This document shows, piece by piece, positions 1 through 13,204 of a stretch of 64,000 nt of DNA; position 1 is the first letter of the stretch, and each line of letters opens with the position of its first letter. The position numbers and the translations under genes are program-made. The notes below the pieces were generated by a model. The model saw only the letters and a list, made by a program, of their open reading frames with translations, made no database searches and had not been told where the DNA came from. Source of the stretch: JARRKC01 sp963723965 (GTDB lineage Bacteria > Acidobacteriota > UBA6911 > RPQK01 > JAPXNP01); NCBI GenBank assembly GCA_963723965.1, contig CAVRSV010000007.1:496001-560000 (forward strand), in the 5' to 3' direction.

Positions 1-3073
<3,073 letters not shown>

Positions 3074-3106
3074 TCCCTGGACTCCTCGTTTTGGTCGGGA
3101 ATTGGA

Positions 3107-6100
3107 CTATTCGGAAACCTGATCGACCTGATCGACGCCCTCCGCCGGCTCGGGCTCGGGAGCAGCGCCGCCCAGAGCGGCTTCGGCCCGCTCGAGCAAC
3201 TCCGATCGTCTCCGGAACTTCTTCCGCGGCCGCTCGATCAGCTCGACATCCAGAGCCAGCGATTGCAGCTCGCGGATGAGCACGTTGAACGACTCCGGAA
3301 TGCCCGGGCTGTAGCTCGACTCACCCTTGACGATGGCTTCGTAGATCTTGGCGCGCCCCTGGACGTCGTCCGACTTGGCCGTCAGAAGCTCCTGCAGGAT
3401 GTGTGCAGCGCCGTAGGCCTCGAGCGCCCAGACTTCCATCTCGCCGAACCGCTGGCCTCCGAATTGGGCCTTGCCGCCGAGCGGCTGCTGGGTGATCAGA
3501 CTGTACGGTCCGATCGAGCGGGCGTGTATCTTGTCGTCGACCATGTGGCTGAGCTTGTTCATGTAGATGTAGCCGACGGTGACCTCCTGCGCAAAGGGCT
3601 CTCCACTCATGCCGTCGAAAAGCACCGACTTCCCGGTCAAGGGCAGCCCCGCCTTCTTGAGCTCGGCCCGGATCTCCTCCTCGGACGCACCGTCGAAAAC
3701 GGGCGTCGAGTAGTGGAGCCCGAGCACTTGAGCGGCCCACCCGAGGTGGGTTTCGAGCACCTGCCCAACGTTCATCCGTGAAGGGACGCCGAGAGGGTTG
3801 AGCACGATCTCCACGGGAGTGCCATCCGGCAGATAGGGCATGTCTTCTTCCGGTAGGATGCGGGAAATGACGCCTTTGTTGCCGTGACGACCCGCCATCT
3901 TGTCGCCGACCGCAACCTTGCGCTTCATGGCGACATAGACCTTCACCATCTTGATGACCCCGGGAGGCAGTTCGTCGCCCTTCTCGATGCGTTCGACCCG
4001 CTCGTCATGATTCTGGTTGAGGATCTCGAGGCGGTTGTCCGTCCTGGTGAAAGCCCCCTGGATTTCGCGCTGCGCTTTCTCGTCCTCCACGCGCACCAGC
4101 ATCAGCTGTTCATAGGCCAGAGGATCGAGGTGCTTGTGTGTCAACTCCTCGCCCTTCTTGGCCACAGTCTTGCCTTTGGAGTCGACCAGCTTCTCCGCAG
4201 CCTTCTGGCCCACCATCAGTCGCAGGACCCGCTCGCGCGTCTCCTCGAGGATGATGCGAATCTCATCGTTGAGATCCTTTTCCAGCCGCGAGATTTCATC
4301 GGCTTCGATGGCCAGCGTGCGGGTGTCCTTCTCGACCCCGCGGCGGGTGAACACTTTGACGTTCACAACGGTGCCTTCGATGCCGGGGGGAGCGTACAGC
4401 GAGGCGTCTTTCACCTCTCCGGCTTTCTCGCCGAAAATCGCCCGCAGCAGCTTCTCCTCGGGGGTAAGCTGCGTCTCACCCTTGGGAGTGACCTTGCCCA
4501 CGATGATGTCGCTGGGCTTGACCTTCGCCCCGATTCGAATGATTCCGCTCTCGTCCAGATCGGCCAGGATTGATTCACTCACGTTGGGAATGTCGCGGGT
4601 GATCTCTTCGGGTCCCAGCTTCGTGTCGCGGGCTTCGATCTCCAGCTCCTCGATGTGGATCGAGGTGTACAGGTCGTCCTTGACGAGCCGCTCACTGACC
4701 AGGATCGCGTCCTCGAAGTTGTAGCCACGCCAGGGCATGAAGGCCACCAGGACGTTGCGTCCCAAGGCCAGTTCGCCGTTTTCCGTGCAGGGTCCGTCGG
4801 CCAGCACCTGCCCGCGGTTCACATGATTCCCCTTGCGCACCAGCGGCTTCTGGGTCATGGAAGTGTTCTGGTTGGAGCGCTCGAACTTGGTCAGCTTGTA
4901 GATGTCGACGCCGGCGTCGCGCGCCGTGTCTCCATTGAGACCGGCAGCACGCACGATGATGCGTTCGCCGTCGACACTTTCCACCGTTCCGCCGCGCCGG
5001 CACAGGATGACCGCTCCCGAGTCCCGGGCGGCGATGTACTCCATTCCCGTCCCCACCAGAGGCGCGTCGGCCTTGATCAGAGGAACGGCCTGACGCTGCA
5101 TGTTCGAACCCATCAGGGCGCGGTTCGCATCGTCGTGTTCCAGGAACGGGATCAGGCTCGCGGCCACGCTGACCAGCTGTTTGGGGCTGACGTCAACGTA
5201 TTCGATCTTCTCCTTCTCGACGAAGACGAAGTTGCCCTCGTAGCGGGCGCTGATTCGGTCGCGGGCAATTCGCTGCTGTTCATCCAGCTCGACATTGGCC
5301 TGTGCGATGAAATGCTTGTCGCCCTCCCAGGCCGTCAGATAAAAGGCCCGATGTTCGTATTCGGCCGACTTCTGCTTGCCCTTCAGGGCCGCGTTCGCCT
5401 TGTCCACTTCATCCTGCGTGTACACCGCTCCGAGCTTCAGCGTCGTGTCGCCGACCTCCAGGATCTCGCAGTAGTCGACCACGCGTCCGTCGATGACCTT
5501 GCGGTAGGGTGACTCGATGAACCCGAACTCGTCGATCCGCGCGTAACAGCTCAAAGAAGAGATCAGGCCGATGTTCGGTCCTTCCGGGGTCTCGATGGGA
5601 CAGATGCGTCCGTAATGCGAAGGATGGACATCGCGCACTTCGAATCCGGCCCGCTCGCGGCTCAGGCCGCCCGGCCCCAGAGCGGAGAGCCGGCGCTTGT
5701 GGGTGATCTCCGAAAGCGGATTGGTCTGATCCATGAACTGGGACAACTGGCTGCTGCCGAAGAACTCCCGGATGGAGGCCATGACCGGCTTGGCGTTGAT
5801 CAGATCGTGCGGCATCGCAGTCGCCATTTCCTGGTGGACCGACATCTTCTCTTTGATGGCCCGTTCCATGCGCACCAGCCCGATGCGGAACTGGTTCTCC
5901 AGCAGTTCGCCGACGGCCCGAACGCGACGGTTGCCGAGGTGATCGATGTCGTCGACCGACCCGATGCCATTCTGCAACTTCAGGAGGTAGCCGATGACTT
6001 CCAGGAAATCCTGCGGCGCGAGAGTGCGCTGATCGAGAGAGGTGTCGAGACCGAGCTTGATGTTGAACTTAAGCCGTCCGACACGGGAGAAATCATATTT

Positions 6101-7291
6101 GCGCGGGTCGAAGAACATGCCGTTGAACAGCGCCGTCGCCGTATCGATCGTGGGCGGATCCCCGGGACGCTGCTTGCGGTAGATCTCGATCAGGGCGTCG
6201 TCCTTGGCCTTGACGGTATCCTTCGCCACGGTGTCGGAGAGGGTCGCGCCGACGGCATCCTTCTCCGGGAAGAAGATGGAGACTTCCTCCATACCGGCCT
6301 CGATCAGGGCGTTCAGTACAGCACTGGTGATGGCGCTGTTGGCCTCGACGAGGACCTCTCCGGACTCCGGGTCGACCACTTCGTCGGCGGAGAGGGCCCC
6401 TTCCAGATCCTCCACACCAACCTCGATCTGCGCCATCCCGATCTTGCGCATGTTGGCCAGCGCGGCGTTCGAGATCTTGCGGCCCGCAACGATCAAATTG
6501 CCGCCGTCCTTCGAGGGATTCGGGATGTCACGGCTCAGGCGAGTGCCGACCAGATTCTCGTCGACGACCCACTGGAGCTGCCCTTCCTTTAGACGGATGG
6601 TGGATGTCGAGTAGAAGGACTTGATGATTTCGGCGTCCCCTCCCAGACCGAGAGCCCTGAGAAAGGTCGTTGCCAGGAATTTCCGCTTGCGGTCGATGCG
6701 GACGTAGAGCAGATTCTTCTTGGAATCGTACTCGAATTCGACCCAGGAGCCGCGGTACGGAATGATCTTCCCGAGGAAGTAGTTCTTCTGGGGTGTCGAC
6801 TCGAAGAAAACGCCGGGCGAGCGGTGCAACTGGCTGACAATGACCCGCTCGGTGCCGTTGATGATGAACAGACCGTTTTCCGTCATCAAGGGGATATCAC
6901 CGAAGTAGACTTCCTGTTCCTTGATGTCCCGGATGGTCTTCTCTTCGCTGTCGGGATCCTTGTCCCAGACGACGAGACGGATGGTCACCTTCAGCGGGGC
7001 GGCATACGTCATGCCCCGTTCCTTACACTCGTCGATGGTGTACTTCGGATTGCCGACGTTGTACTCGACGAACTCCAGCGAGCAGGTTCCCCGAAAATCG
7101 GTAATGGGAAACACGGAACTCAGGACCGCCTGGAGGCCATAGTCCTCCCTCGCAGCCATATCCCCTTCGATCTGAAGAAACCGCTGGTATGAACCCTTCT
7201 GCACCTCGAGCAGATCGGGGATTGGAAAAATTGACTTGATTTTGGCGAAGTCAACCCTTTCCCGGTAAACGTTTTTCATGAGGTCAGACAT
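3107..7291 (-). CDS. rpoB: DNA-directed RNA polymerase subunit beta
   Basis: Beta subunit of RNA polymerase, 1,394 residues with the start I prefer. That start is the ATG at 7291, giving MSDLMKNVYRERVDF, with GGGAG nine bases upstream. An in-frame ATG at 7345 would add 18 residues (MSLSDSEAFDS...) not typical of the family and with no comparable ribosome site. The central block is canonical, with the segment around LSALGPGGLSRERAGFEVRD and the GPNIGLI motif of the rifampicin-pocket region, followed by GRHGNKGVIS and, near the C-terminus, the GGKAQFGGQRFGEMEVWALE region. The C-terminal tail is acidic and proline-rich. It lies 33 bases ahead of rpoC and about 490 bases after rplL. Confidence 0.98.
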   Translation of the reverse strand: MSDLMKNVYRERVDFAKIKSIFPIPDLLEVQKGSYQRFLQIEGDMAAREDYGLQAVLSSVFPITDFRGTCSLEFVEYNVGNPKYTIDECKERGMTYAAPLKVTIRLVVWDKDPDSEEKTIRDIKEQEVYFGDIPLMTENGLFIINGTERVIVSQLHRSPGVFFESTPQKNYFLGKIIPYRGSWVEFEYDSKKNLLYVRIDRKRKFLATTFLRALGLGGDAEIIKSFYSTSTIRLKEGQLQWVVDENLVGTRLSRDIPNPSKDGGNLIVAGRKISNAALANMRKIGMAQIEVGVEDLEGALSADEVVDPESGEVLVEANSAITSAVLNALIEAGMEEVSIFFPEKDAVGATLSDTVAKDTVKAKDDALIEIYRKQRPGDPPTIDTATALFNGMFFDPRKYDFSRVGRLKFNIKLGLDTSLDQRTLAPQDFLEVIGYLLKLQNGIGSVDDIDHLGNRRVRAVGELLENQFRIGLVRMERAIKEKMSVHQEMATAMPHDLINAKPVMASIREFFGSSQLSQFMDQTNPLSEITHKRRLSALGPGGLSRERAGFEVRDVHPSHYGRICPIETPEGPNIGLISSLSCYARIDEFGFIESPYRKVIDGRVVDYCEILEVGDTTLKLGAVYTQDEVDKANAALKGKQKSAEYEHRAFYLTAWEGDKHFIAQANVELDEQQRIARDRISARYEGNFVFVEKEKIEYVDVSPKQLVSVAASLIPFLEHDDANRALMGSNMQRQAVPLIKADAPLVGTGMEYIAARDSGAVILCRRGGTVESVDGERIIVRAAGLNGDTARDAGVDIYKLTKFERSNQNTSMTQKPLVRKGNHVNRGQVLADGPCTENGELALGRNVLVAFMPWRGYNFEDAILVSERLVKDDLYTSIHIEELEIEARDTKLGPEEITRDIPNVSESILADLDESGIIRIGAKVKPSDIIVGKVTPKGETQLTPEEKLLRAIFGEKAGEVKDASLYAPPGIEGTVVNVKVFTRRGVEKDTRTLAIEADEISRLEKDLNDEIRIILEETRERVLRLMVGQKAAEKLVDSKGKTVAKKGEELTHKHLDPLAYEQLMLVRVEDEKAQREIQGAFTRTDNRLEILNQNHDERVERIEKGDELPPGVIKMVKVYVAMKRKVAVGDKMAGRHGNKGVISRILPEEDMPYLPDGTPVEIVLNPLGVPSRMNVGQVLETHLGWAAQVLGLHYSTPVFDGASEEEIRAELKKAGLPLTGKSVLFDGMSGEPFAQEVTVGYIYMNKLSHMVDDKIHARSIGPYSLITQQPLGGKAQFGGQRFGEMEVWALEAYGAAHILQELLTAKSDDVQGRAKIYEAIVKGESSYSPGIPESFNVLIRELQSLALDVELIERPRKKFRRRSELLERAEAALGGAAPEPEPAEGVDQVDQVSE

Positions 7292-7782
7292 GCCTGATTG
7301 CTCCCGTAGAGTTGAGTCGAACGCTTCTGAATCCGAAAGCGACACCTTCGTCGCCGTGGAATTCCAATAACGCTTGGCGTCACAATGGCTTAAGGCGCTT
7401 CAGGCCAGCCCAATGCACCGAGGCAGACGAATCCGGTCGACCCGCTTTGGCATGACTGTGAGTGTCGTTGACCAGCTTCGCTCCGACCACGCCCACCTCT
7501 GCTCCCGCAGCAGAGCAGGCTGAAGATCCGAACCTCCGACGGGGTCGGCAGACTCCGCCCCTTCGGGATTCGCGGTTAAGGACTGGAAGGCTCCGGGCAA
7601 AAAACCGAGTTCATCAAGACGGCCTGGAAATCTTCGAATGCGTGCGCCCAAACAGTGCCAGACAGAAAAAGGAAAAGGGACACGTGTCCCTCTTCCTTCT
7701 TAAAATCAAGAAAGATCAGTAAAAAACCACGCTTTGTGGAGACTAGCACACAGTGTGCAGAAGTACAAGCGTTCGGCTTTCC
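7292..7782 (-). other. rplL-rpoB intergenic leader
   Basis: This 491-base gap separates the ribosomal-protein half of the operon from rpoBC. The only clear structure is the hairpin at 7669-7698, listed separately. Short open frames on both strands (for example 7400-7651 minus) lack ribosome sites and protein-like composition, so I read it as untranslated leader. E. coli has a partial terminator and RNA-processing site at the same place. A secondary rpoB promoter may lie here, but I could not pick a convincing one. Confidence 0.6.
7669..7698 (-). terminator. Attenuator-type hairpin between rplL and rpoB
   Basis: Two abutting 15-base arms (7669-7683 and 7684-7698) are inverted copies with one mismatch, centred on GGGACACGTGTCCC. 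On the minus strand the stem is followed by a short T-rich run and then CTGTC, so it resembles a weak intrinsic terminator. Its place, 85 bases after the rplL stop and about 380 bases before rpoB, suggests partial termination that lowers rpoBC relative to the ribosomal proteins. Confidence 0.6.
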
Positions 7783-8169
7783 CTATTTGATTTCGACGGT
7801 CGCTCCGGCCTCTTCGAACTTCTTCTTGATCTCGGCAGCCTCTTCCTTGGTGATGCCTTCTTTGATCGGCTTGGGCACTGCCTCCACCAGGTCCTTGGCT
7901 TCCTTCAGGCCCAGGCTGGTCACTTCCCGGACGGCCTTGATGACATTGATCTTCTTGTCGCCGAATGAGGTCAGGATCACGTCGAATTCGGTCTTTTCCT
8001 CCTCGACTGCAGCTGCTCCAGCCCCCCCGGCGGGGCCCATCATGGCCACCGGAGCTGCGGCGGCTGCACTGACCCCAAACTTGTCTTCCAGGTCCTTCAC
8101 GAGATCGTTGATTTCCAGGATCGAAGCATTGCCGATCCAATCCATTACTTCTTCTCGAGTGATCGCCAT
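7783..8169 (-). CDS. rplL: 50S ribosomal protein L7/L12
   Basis: Stalk protein of the large ribosomal subunit that recruits translation factors; 128 residues, close to the usual 120-130. It starts MAITREEVMDWIGNASILE with the N-terminal dimerisation helices, then an alanine/glycine hinge (residues about 35-55), then the conserved C-terminal domain (EFDVILTSFGDKKINVIKAVREVTSLGLKEAKDLVE...P). It follows rplJ by 38 bases. Intact, no oddities. Confidence 0.98.
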   Translation of the reverse strand: MAITREEVMDWIGNASILEINDLVKDLEDKFGVSAAAAAPVAMMGPAGGAGAAAVEEEKTEFDVILTSFGDKKINVIKAVREVTSLGLKEAKDLVEAVPKPIKEGITKEEAAEIKKKFEEAGATVEIK

Positions 8170-8207
8170 TGTCTTTACTCCTTAAGAACGCGTTAAGATC
8201 AAAGCGC

Positions 8208-8723
8208 TTACTGCTTCTTCTTTGCGATTTCGCTCAAAACCACCGCCAGGTTTCGAACAGGTGACGACAGGGCCGAAGCAAACCGCGAGAGCGGGGCGTT
8301 GAGGAGGAAGAGCAGCTTGGACAGCAGCTCGTCCCGCGAGGGCAGGTCGGCCAGGCTCTCGACCTGGGCCTGGCTGATGACTTGGCCTTCCAGCACGCCC
8401 GCCTTGAAGGACATGCCCTGTTTTACCTTTACGAACTCCTTGAGAACCTTGGCCAGCGCGACGGGATCCCCCTCGGTCAGGGCGACGGCGGTCGGCCCAC
8501 GAAAGGAATCCTTCAGACCGGCGACAACGGTTCCTTCGGCCGCGCGCAAGGCCAGGGTATTCTTCACGACGGAGTAGCGACCGTCGGTCTGACGGACTTT
8601 CTCCCGCAGCTCCGTGATGTCGGGAACGTTGATCCCCTTGAAATCGAGGACGATTACGCCCCCGCTGCCCAGGAAAGCCTGATGCAGGCTCTCCACGATT
8701 TCCGATTTCTCAGCCCTGTTCAT
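8208..8723 (-). CDS. rplJ: 50S ribosomal protein L10
   Basis: L10 anchors the L7/L12 stalk to 23S rRNA; 171 residues, normal length. It has the typical N-terminus (MNRAEKSEIVESLHQAF), the RNA-binding part with VVKNTLALRAA, and the C-terminal helix that carries L12 dimers. Only 12 bases separate it from rplA upstream, so the usual L10 leader target for autoregulation is not available as an intergenic leader here. Confidence 0.98.
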   Translation of the reverse strand: MNRAEKSEIVESLHQAFLGSGGVIVLDFKGINVPDITELREKVRQTDGRYSVVKNTLALRAAEGTVVAGLKDSFRGPTAVALTEGDPVALAKVLKEFVKVKQGMSFKAGVLEGQVISQAQVESLADLPSRDELLSKLLFLLNAPLSRFASALSSPVRNLAVVLSEIAKKKQ

Positions 8724-8735
8724 GACTCGGAGCTC

Positions 8736-9425
8736 CTACTTTCCACCCAACTGGGACACATCGACGCGGATGCCCGGACCCATGGTCGAGCTGACAGAGA
8801 CCGTCCGGACGTAACGGCCCTTGGCCGACGCAGGCTTGGCCCGGACCACTGCATCGATGAGACTCTTCGCGTTTTGAACCAGTTTGTCGCGGGAGAACGA
8901 GAGCTTGCCGAAAGGCGCATGGATGACGCCGTTCTTGTCCACTCGAAACTCCACCTTACCAGCCTTGATGTCGTTGACGGCGTCCGCCACATTGAAGGTG
9001 ACCGTCCCGGTCTTCGGATTCGGCATAAGACCCCGGGGACCCAGGATCCGGCCCAGCTTACCGACTGACTTCATCATGTCGGGTGTGGCCACGACCGCAT
9101 CGAAATCGGTCCAGCCTCCCTGGATCTTTTCGACGAAATCCTCACCCCCGACGAATTCGGCGCCGGCCTCCTCCGCCTCCTTGATCTTGTCACCCGACGC
9201 AATGACACAGACACGGATCTGCTTGCCCAGCCCATGGGGCAGCACGACCGTTCCGCGGACCATTTGATCGGCGTGCTTGGGGTTGACTCCCAGATTCATC
9301 GCGATCTCGGCGGTTTCGTCGAACTTCGCAAATTTCAGGTCGACCATCATATCGATGGCCGTTTCGAGAGCCTGTTCTCCGGGGGCGACCTTCTGCTTTG
9401 CTTCGGCGTATTTCTTGCCCACCAT
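8736..9425 (-). CDS. rplA: 50S ribosomal protein L1
   Basis: L1 binds 23S rRNA at the E-site stalk and in many bacteria represses its own L11-L1 message. It has 229 residues, normal for the family, with the conserved segments RGTVVLPHGLGK, GRILGPRGLMPNPKTGTV and the C-terminal SSTMGPGIRVD. The start lies six bases after the rplK stop, so the two genes are closely coupled. Intact. Confidence 0.98.
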   Translation of the reverse strand: MVGKKYAEAKQKVAPGEQALETAIDMMVDLKFAKFDETAEIAMNLGVNPKHADQMVRGTVVLPHGLGKQIRVCVIASGDKIKEAEEAGAEFVGGEDFVEKIQGGWTDFDAVVATPDMMKSVGKLGRILGPRGLMPNPKTGTVTFNVADAVNDIKAGKVEFRVDKNGVIHAPFGKLSFSRDKLVQNAKSLIDAVVRAKPASAKGRYVRTVSVSSTMGPGIRVDVSQLGGK

Positions 9426-9431
9426 ACTCTT

Positions 9432-9857
9432 CTAGTCCTTCAACTCCAGCCCCATGCTGCGGGCCGTTCCCAGGATGACCTTCTTGGCCTGCTCGAGATT
9501 CGAAGTGTTCAGGTCGGGGAGTTTCGTCTTGGCGATTTCCTCGACCTGCTTGGTCGTCACGGAGGCAACCTTCGTCTTGTTCGGCTCGGCCGACCCCTTG
9601 GCGATGTTAGCCGCCCGCTTGAGGAGCACCGCCGCCGGAGGGGTCTTCGTGATGAAGCTGTAACTGCGATCCTGATAGACAGTGATTACGACGGGGATGA
9701 TCAGCCCTTCCTGCCCCTGGGTTTTGGCATTGAAGGCTTTGCAGAAATCCATGATGTTCACGCCGTGCTGACCCAGGGCCGGTCCGACCGGAGGTGCGGG
9801 CGTGGCCTTCCCTGCGGGAATCTGCAACTTGATCATTCCAATTACTTTTTTTGCCAT
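9432..9857 (-). CDS. rplK: 50S ribosomal protein L11
   Basis: L11 forms the GTPase-associated centre with 23S rRNA; 141 residues, the standard length. Family marks are KLQIPAGKATPAPPVGPALGQHGVNIMDFCKAFNAKT at the N-terminus and the C-terminal RNA-binding domain (KTKLPDLNTSNLEQAKKVILGTARSMGL). It lies 56 bases after nusG and six before rplA. Confidence 0.98.
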   Translation of the reverse strand: MAKKVIGMIKLQIPAGKATPAPPVGPALGQHGVNIMDFCKAFNAKTQGQEGLIIPVVITVYQDRSYSFITKTPPAAVLLKRAANIAKGSAEPNKTKVASVTTKQVEEIAKTKLPDLNTSNLEQAKKVILGTARSMGLELKD

Positions 9858-9913
9858 TTATCCACCTCAGAAACGGAGCAGCACAGGGGGCGCAACGGCG
9901 CTGCGATCCGCCC

Positions 9914-10471
9914 CTAGACTTTCTCCACTTGAACGAATTCCAGCTCTACGGGAGTCGGACGGCCGAAGATCGTCACCATCACCTTGAGGGTGTTCCGCTC
10001 CAGATTCACATCCTCCACGACTCCCGTGAAGTTCGAGAACGGTCCGTCGATGATCTTCACCGCTTCTCCCTTCTCGAACATGAACTTCGGCTTGGGCTTT
10101 TCGCCGGCACTCGAGACCCGATGCACGACCTCGTTGACTTCCTCGTCGGTCAGCGGCGTCGGCTTGTTTCCCTGGCTGACGAATCCGCTTACCTTGGGCG
10201 TGTTGCGCACGAGATGCCAAGTCTCGTCGTTCAGTTCCATTTCGACGAGGATGTATCCGGGAAAGAAGAGCTTCGAAGACACGACCTTCTTCCCGCCCTT
10301 CATCTCCACAACGTCCTCCGTCGGGATGAGAATCTGGCCGATCTTGTCCTGAAGGCCATACACCTGGACCCGACTCATGAGGCCCTCCGCCACCTTCCGC
10401 TCGTACCCGGAGTAGGTGTGGATGATGTACCATTTCTTCTGCGACGACCCGCCGGCAGATTCTTCAGTAAT
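9914..10471 (-). CDS. nusG: Transcription termination/antitermination protein NusG (apparent ATT start)
   Basis: NusG binds RNA polymerase and couples it to ribosomes and Rho. The C-terminal KOW domain (FEKGEAVKIIDGPFSNFTGVVEDV) and NGN domain are clear. The nearest conventional start in frame is the GTG at 10393, which would delete the conserved N-terminus KKWYIIHTYSGYERKV. Between the upstream in-frame TGA and that segment there is no ATG, GTG, TTG or CTG in frame. The codon ATT at 10471 has AGGAG eight bases upstream and gives (M)TEESAGGSSQKKWYIIHTYSGYE, about 185 residues, the normal NusG length. I therefore annotate from the ATT. A base error in an original ATG is the main alternative. 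Confidence 0.9.
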   Translation of the reverse strand: MTEESAGGSSQKKWYIIHTYSGYERKVAEGLMSRVQVYGLQDKIGQILIPTEDVVEMKGGKKVVSSKLFFPGYILVEMELNDETWHLVRNTPKVSGFVSQGNKPTPLTDEEVNEVVHRVSSAGEKPKPKFMFEKGEAVKIIDGPFSNFTGVVEDVNLERNTLKVMVTIFGRPTPVELEFVQVEKV

Positions 10472-10484
10472 GACTTTCTCTCCT
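10471..10484 (-). promoter_or_regulatory. nusG ribosome binding site that fixes an ATT start
   Basis: AGGAG occupies 10480-10484 on the minus strand and is followed after eight bases by ATT at 10469-10471. No other start codon in the nusG frame would keep the conserved N-terminus, so this site decides the call. It lies within the 51-base secE-nusG gap. Confidence 0.65.
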
Positions 10485-10522
10485 TTTCCGCGTGACGCGG
10501 CTTCTCAGGGATGTCCGCCCGA

Positions 10523-10738
10523 CTACAAAAAGGCCTGGAAGAGCCGGTTGATGGCAACCTGCAGGGCGGAATCCACGAGGAACAGATAAATCCCGAAGAA
10601 GAAGACCGCGACGATCACGACCACCGTCGTCCCGTACACTTCCTTCTTGCTGGGCCACGTCACTTTGCGCATCTCCGACCTGACATCGGAGATGAACGAC
10701 TGAACCCGCTGCGGCAGATCCCGCAATTTCTGCAACAT
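10523..10738 (-). CDS. secE: Preprotein translocase subunit SecE
   Basis: SecE clamps the SecY channel in the inner membrane. It has 71 residues in the short single-span form: an amphipathic cytoplasmic helix (FISDVRSEMRKVTWPSKKEV, the family signature) and one membrane helix (TTVVVIVAVFFFGIYLFLV). The ATG at 10738 has AGGA seven bases upstream. It sits between tRNA-Trp and nusG, the usual place. Confidence 0.97.
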   Translation of the reverse strand: MLQKLRDLPQRVQSFISDVRSEMRKVTWPSKKEVYGTTVVVIVAVFFFGIYLFLVDSALQVAINRLFQAFL

Positions 10739-10785
10739 CAGAGATTCCTGATTTCTTTAGACCCGATTCTTTGATCCGGGTGAAC

Positions 10786-10861
10786 TGGCAGGCCAGGAGG
10801 GACTCGAACCCCCAACCTCCGGTTTTGGAGACCGATGCTCTGCCAATTGAGCTACTGGCCT
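10786..10861 (-). tRNA. tRNA-Trp (CCA anticodon)
   Basis: A 76-base cloverleaf: acceptor arms AGGCCAG and CTGGCCT, T-loop GTTCGAGTC, anticodon loop CTCCAAA with anticodon CCA. The 3' CCA is encoded. It lies 17 bases after the tuf stop and 47 bases before secE. A tRNA-Trp between tuf and secE is common; the rpmG gene often found beside it is absent. Confidence 0.96.
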
Positions 10862-10878
10862 ACACCAACCCTTTCGAA

Positions 10879-12066
<1,188 letters not shown>

Positions 12067-12102
12067 GTCGTCTCCTCTTCCCTTGGCTGTGCGACAAATA
12101 GA

Positions 12103-12177
<75 letters not shown>

Positions 12178-12256
12178 TCTCTTATCTCTTGTATCCTTCT
12201 ATTGAACCCAACTGCTGCTGAGCACGATCCCAAGGGACCGTGGCGGGCATAAACAA

Positions 12257-12332
12257 TGGAGCGGGAGACGGGACTCGAACCCGCGACCAATAGCTTGGAA
12301 GGCTATGACTCTACCAACTGAGTTACTCCCGC
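12257..12332 (-). tRNA. tRNA-Gly (TCC anticodon)
   Basis: A 76-base cloverleaf with acceptor arms GCGGGAG and CTCCCGC, anticodon loop CTTCCAA, anticodon TCC, T-loop GTTCGAGTC and an encoded 3' CCA. It corresponds in order to glyT of E. coli. Confidence 0.95.
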
Positions 12333-12496
12333 AGCGCCAAACTCGCACTCGAAAACTGCCATTATCCTTAAATCGGTCACGCAAAGCAAGTTCCAGGGAA
12401 CCGAGCTAAAAGCCGTCCGACACACGTTTTTCGGCCCCTGCACACCGGCCTTCGGGCCGCGAGCGGCGGCCCCTTTTCCACCCGCTGGTTTGGAAT

Positions 12497-12581
12497 TGGA
12501 GGGGGTAGGATTCGAACCTACGTAGACCGTAAGGTCAACGGGTTTACAGCCCGTCGCATTTGACCGCTCTGCCACCCCTCC
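12497..12581 (-). tRNA. tRNA-Tyr (GTA anticodon)
   Basis: An 85-base class II tRNA with acceptor arms GGAGGGG and CCCCTCC, anticodon loop CTGTAAA (anticodon GTA), and a long variable arm (GACCTTACGGTC). No CCA is encoded after the discriminator base, so the CCA-adding enzyme must supply it. It corresponds to tyrU in the conserved tRNA order. Confidence 0.95.
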
Positions 12582-12913
12582 GCGGTACCGGGATCACATC
12601 CCTTCGGAACCAATGCGAATGCGGAGAATCGGCAGCGGCACACACCTTAAGCCGTGGTCCCCGCACACGGGAAGCGACATATTACCATAGAATCCGGCGC
12701 CCGCAACACCACACCCCGCCCCTCCGGGCACCCATCCCGGGCCAGCCACCGATCGCTTCCATCATACGCCTGTTTGCAGGGCGAATCGGCTGTTCTGGAA
12801 TTCGGGGAGAGCGGGAGGGCGGGAGAACGGGAATCGGCGCGTCCGGAGTTTCGGGTTCCTGGTTCCGAGATCCCGAGAGCCCAGGCTGGCAACCGAAACG
12901 CAGGGAAAAGAAA
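12582..12913. other. 332-base spacer inside the tRNA cluster
   Basis: No gene is supported here. The segment 12800-12890 is rich in short G-rich and GAATTCGGG-like words and holds one copy (12846-12869) of a short degenerate repeat also seen at 21926-21949. It is an unusually long gap for a tRNA operon, so the mature tRNAs must be released by processing or there is a second promoter that I could not identify. Confidence 0.5.
12846..12869. repeat. Short dispersed repeat, copy 1
   Basis: A 24-base word containing GTTCCTGGTTCC differs at only two positions from the word at 21926-21949. The core GTTCCTGGTTC recurs at about 58181-58191. All three are at gene edges or in spacers. It may be a small degenerate intergenic repeat family; three copies are few for a firm claim. 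Confidence 0.4.
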
Positions 12914-12986
<73 letters not shown>

Positions 12987-12999
12987 TCAGTCTTGGGAC

Positions 13000-13029
13000 A
13001 TTCTAAGCAATTTCGGCGAGAGGCGACAA
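13000..13029 (-). promoter_or_regulatory. Putative promoter of the tRNA-tuf operon
   Basis: On the minus strand TTGTCG (13024-13029) and TAGAAT (13000-13005) are separated by 18 bases, a fair match to the housekeeping sigma consensus. Transcription would begin about seven bases later, a few bases before the 5' end of tRNA-Thr(TGT) at 12986. Prediction by eye only. Confidence 0.5.
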
Positions 13030-13204
13030 GGCCGGGGAATATGGGACGGCGGCGGGCGGGCGCTCAGCCGGGACAGGACGACGGGAATCGATGTGAACGG
13101 ATGGGGGGGAACACATGGGATCCGGGCGATGCGCACCTTGGGCCGGTCGCACTGCATTCGTGTCGCCCCAGCCTGCTCCCAATCGTCCTTTGGGCGCAGA
13201 AGAT

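Noticed and set aside
7292..7345. 18-residue N-terminal extension of RpoB
   Set aside because: It has no homology to the family N-terminus and no ribosome site; the ATG at 7291 has both.
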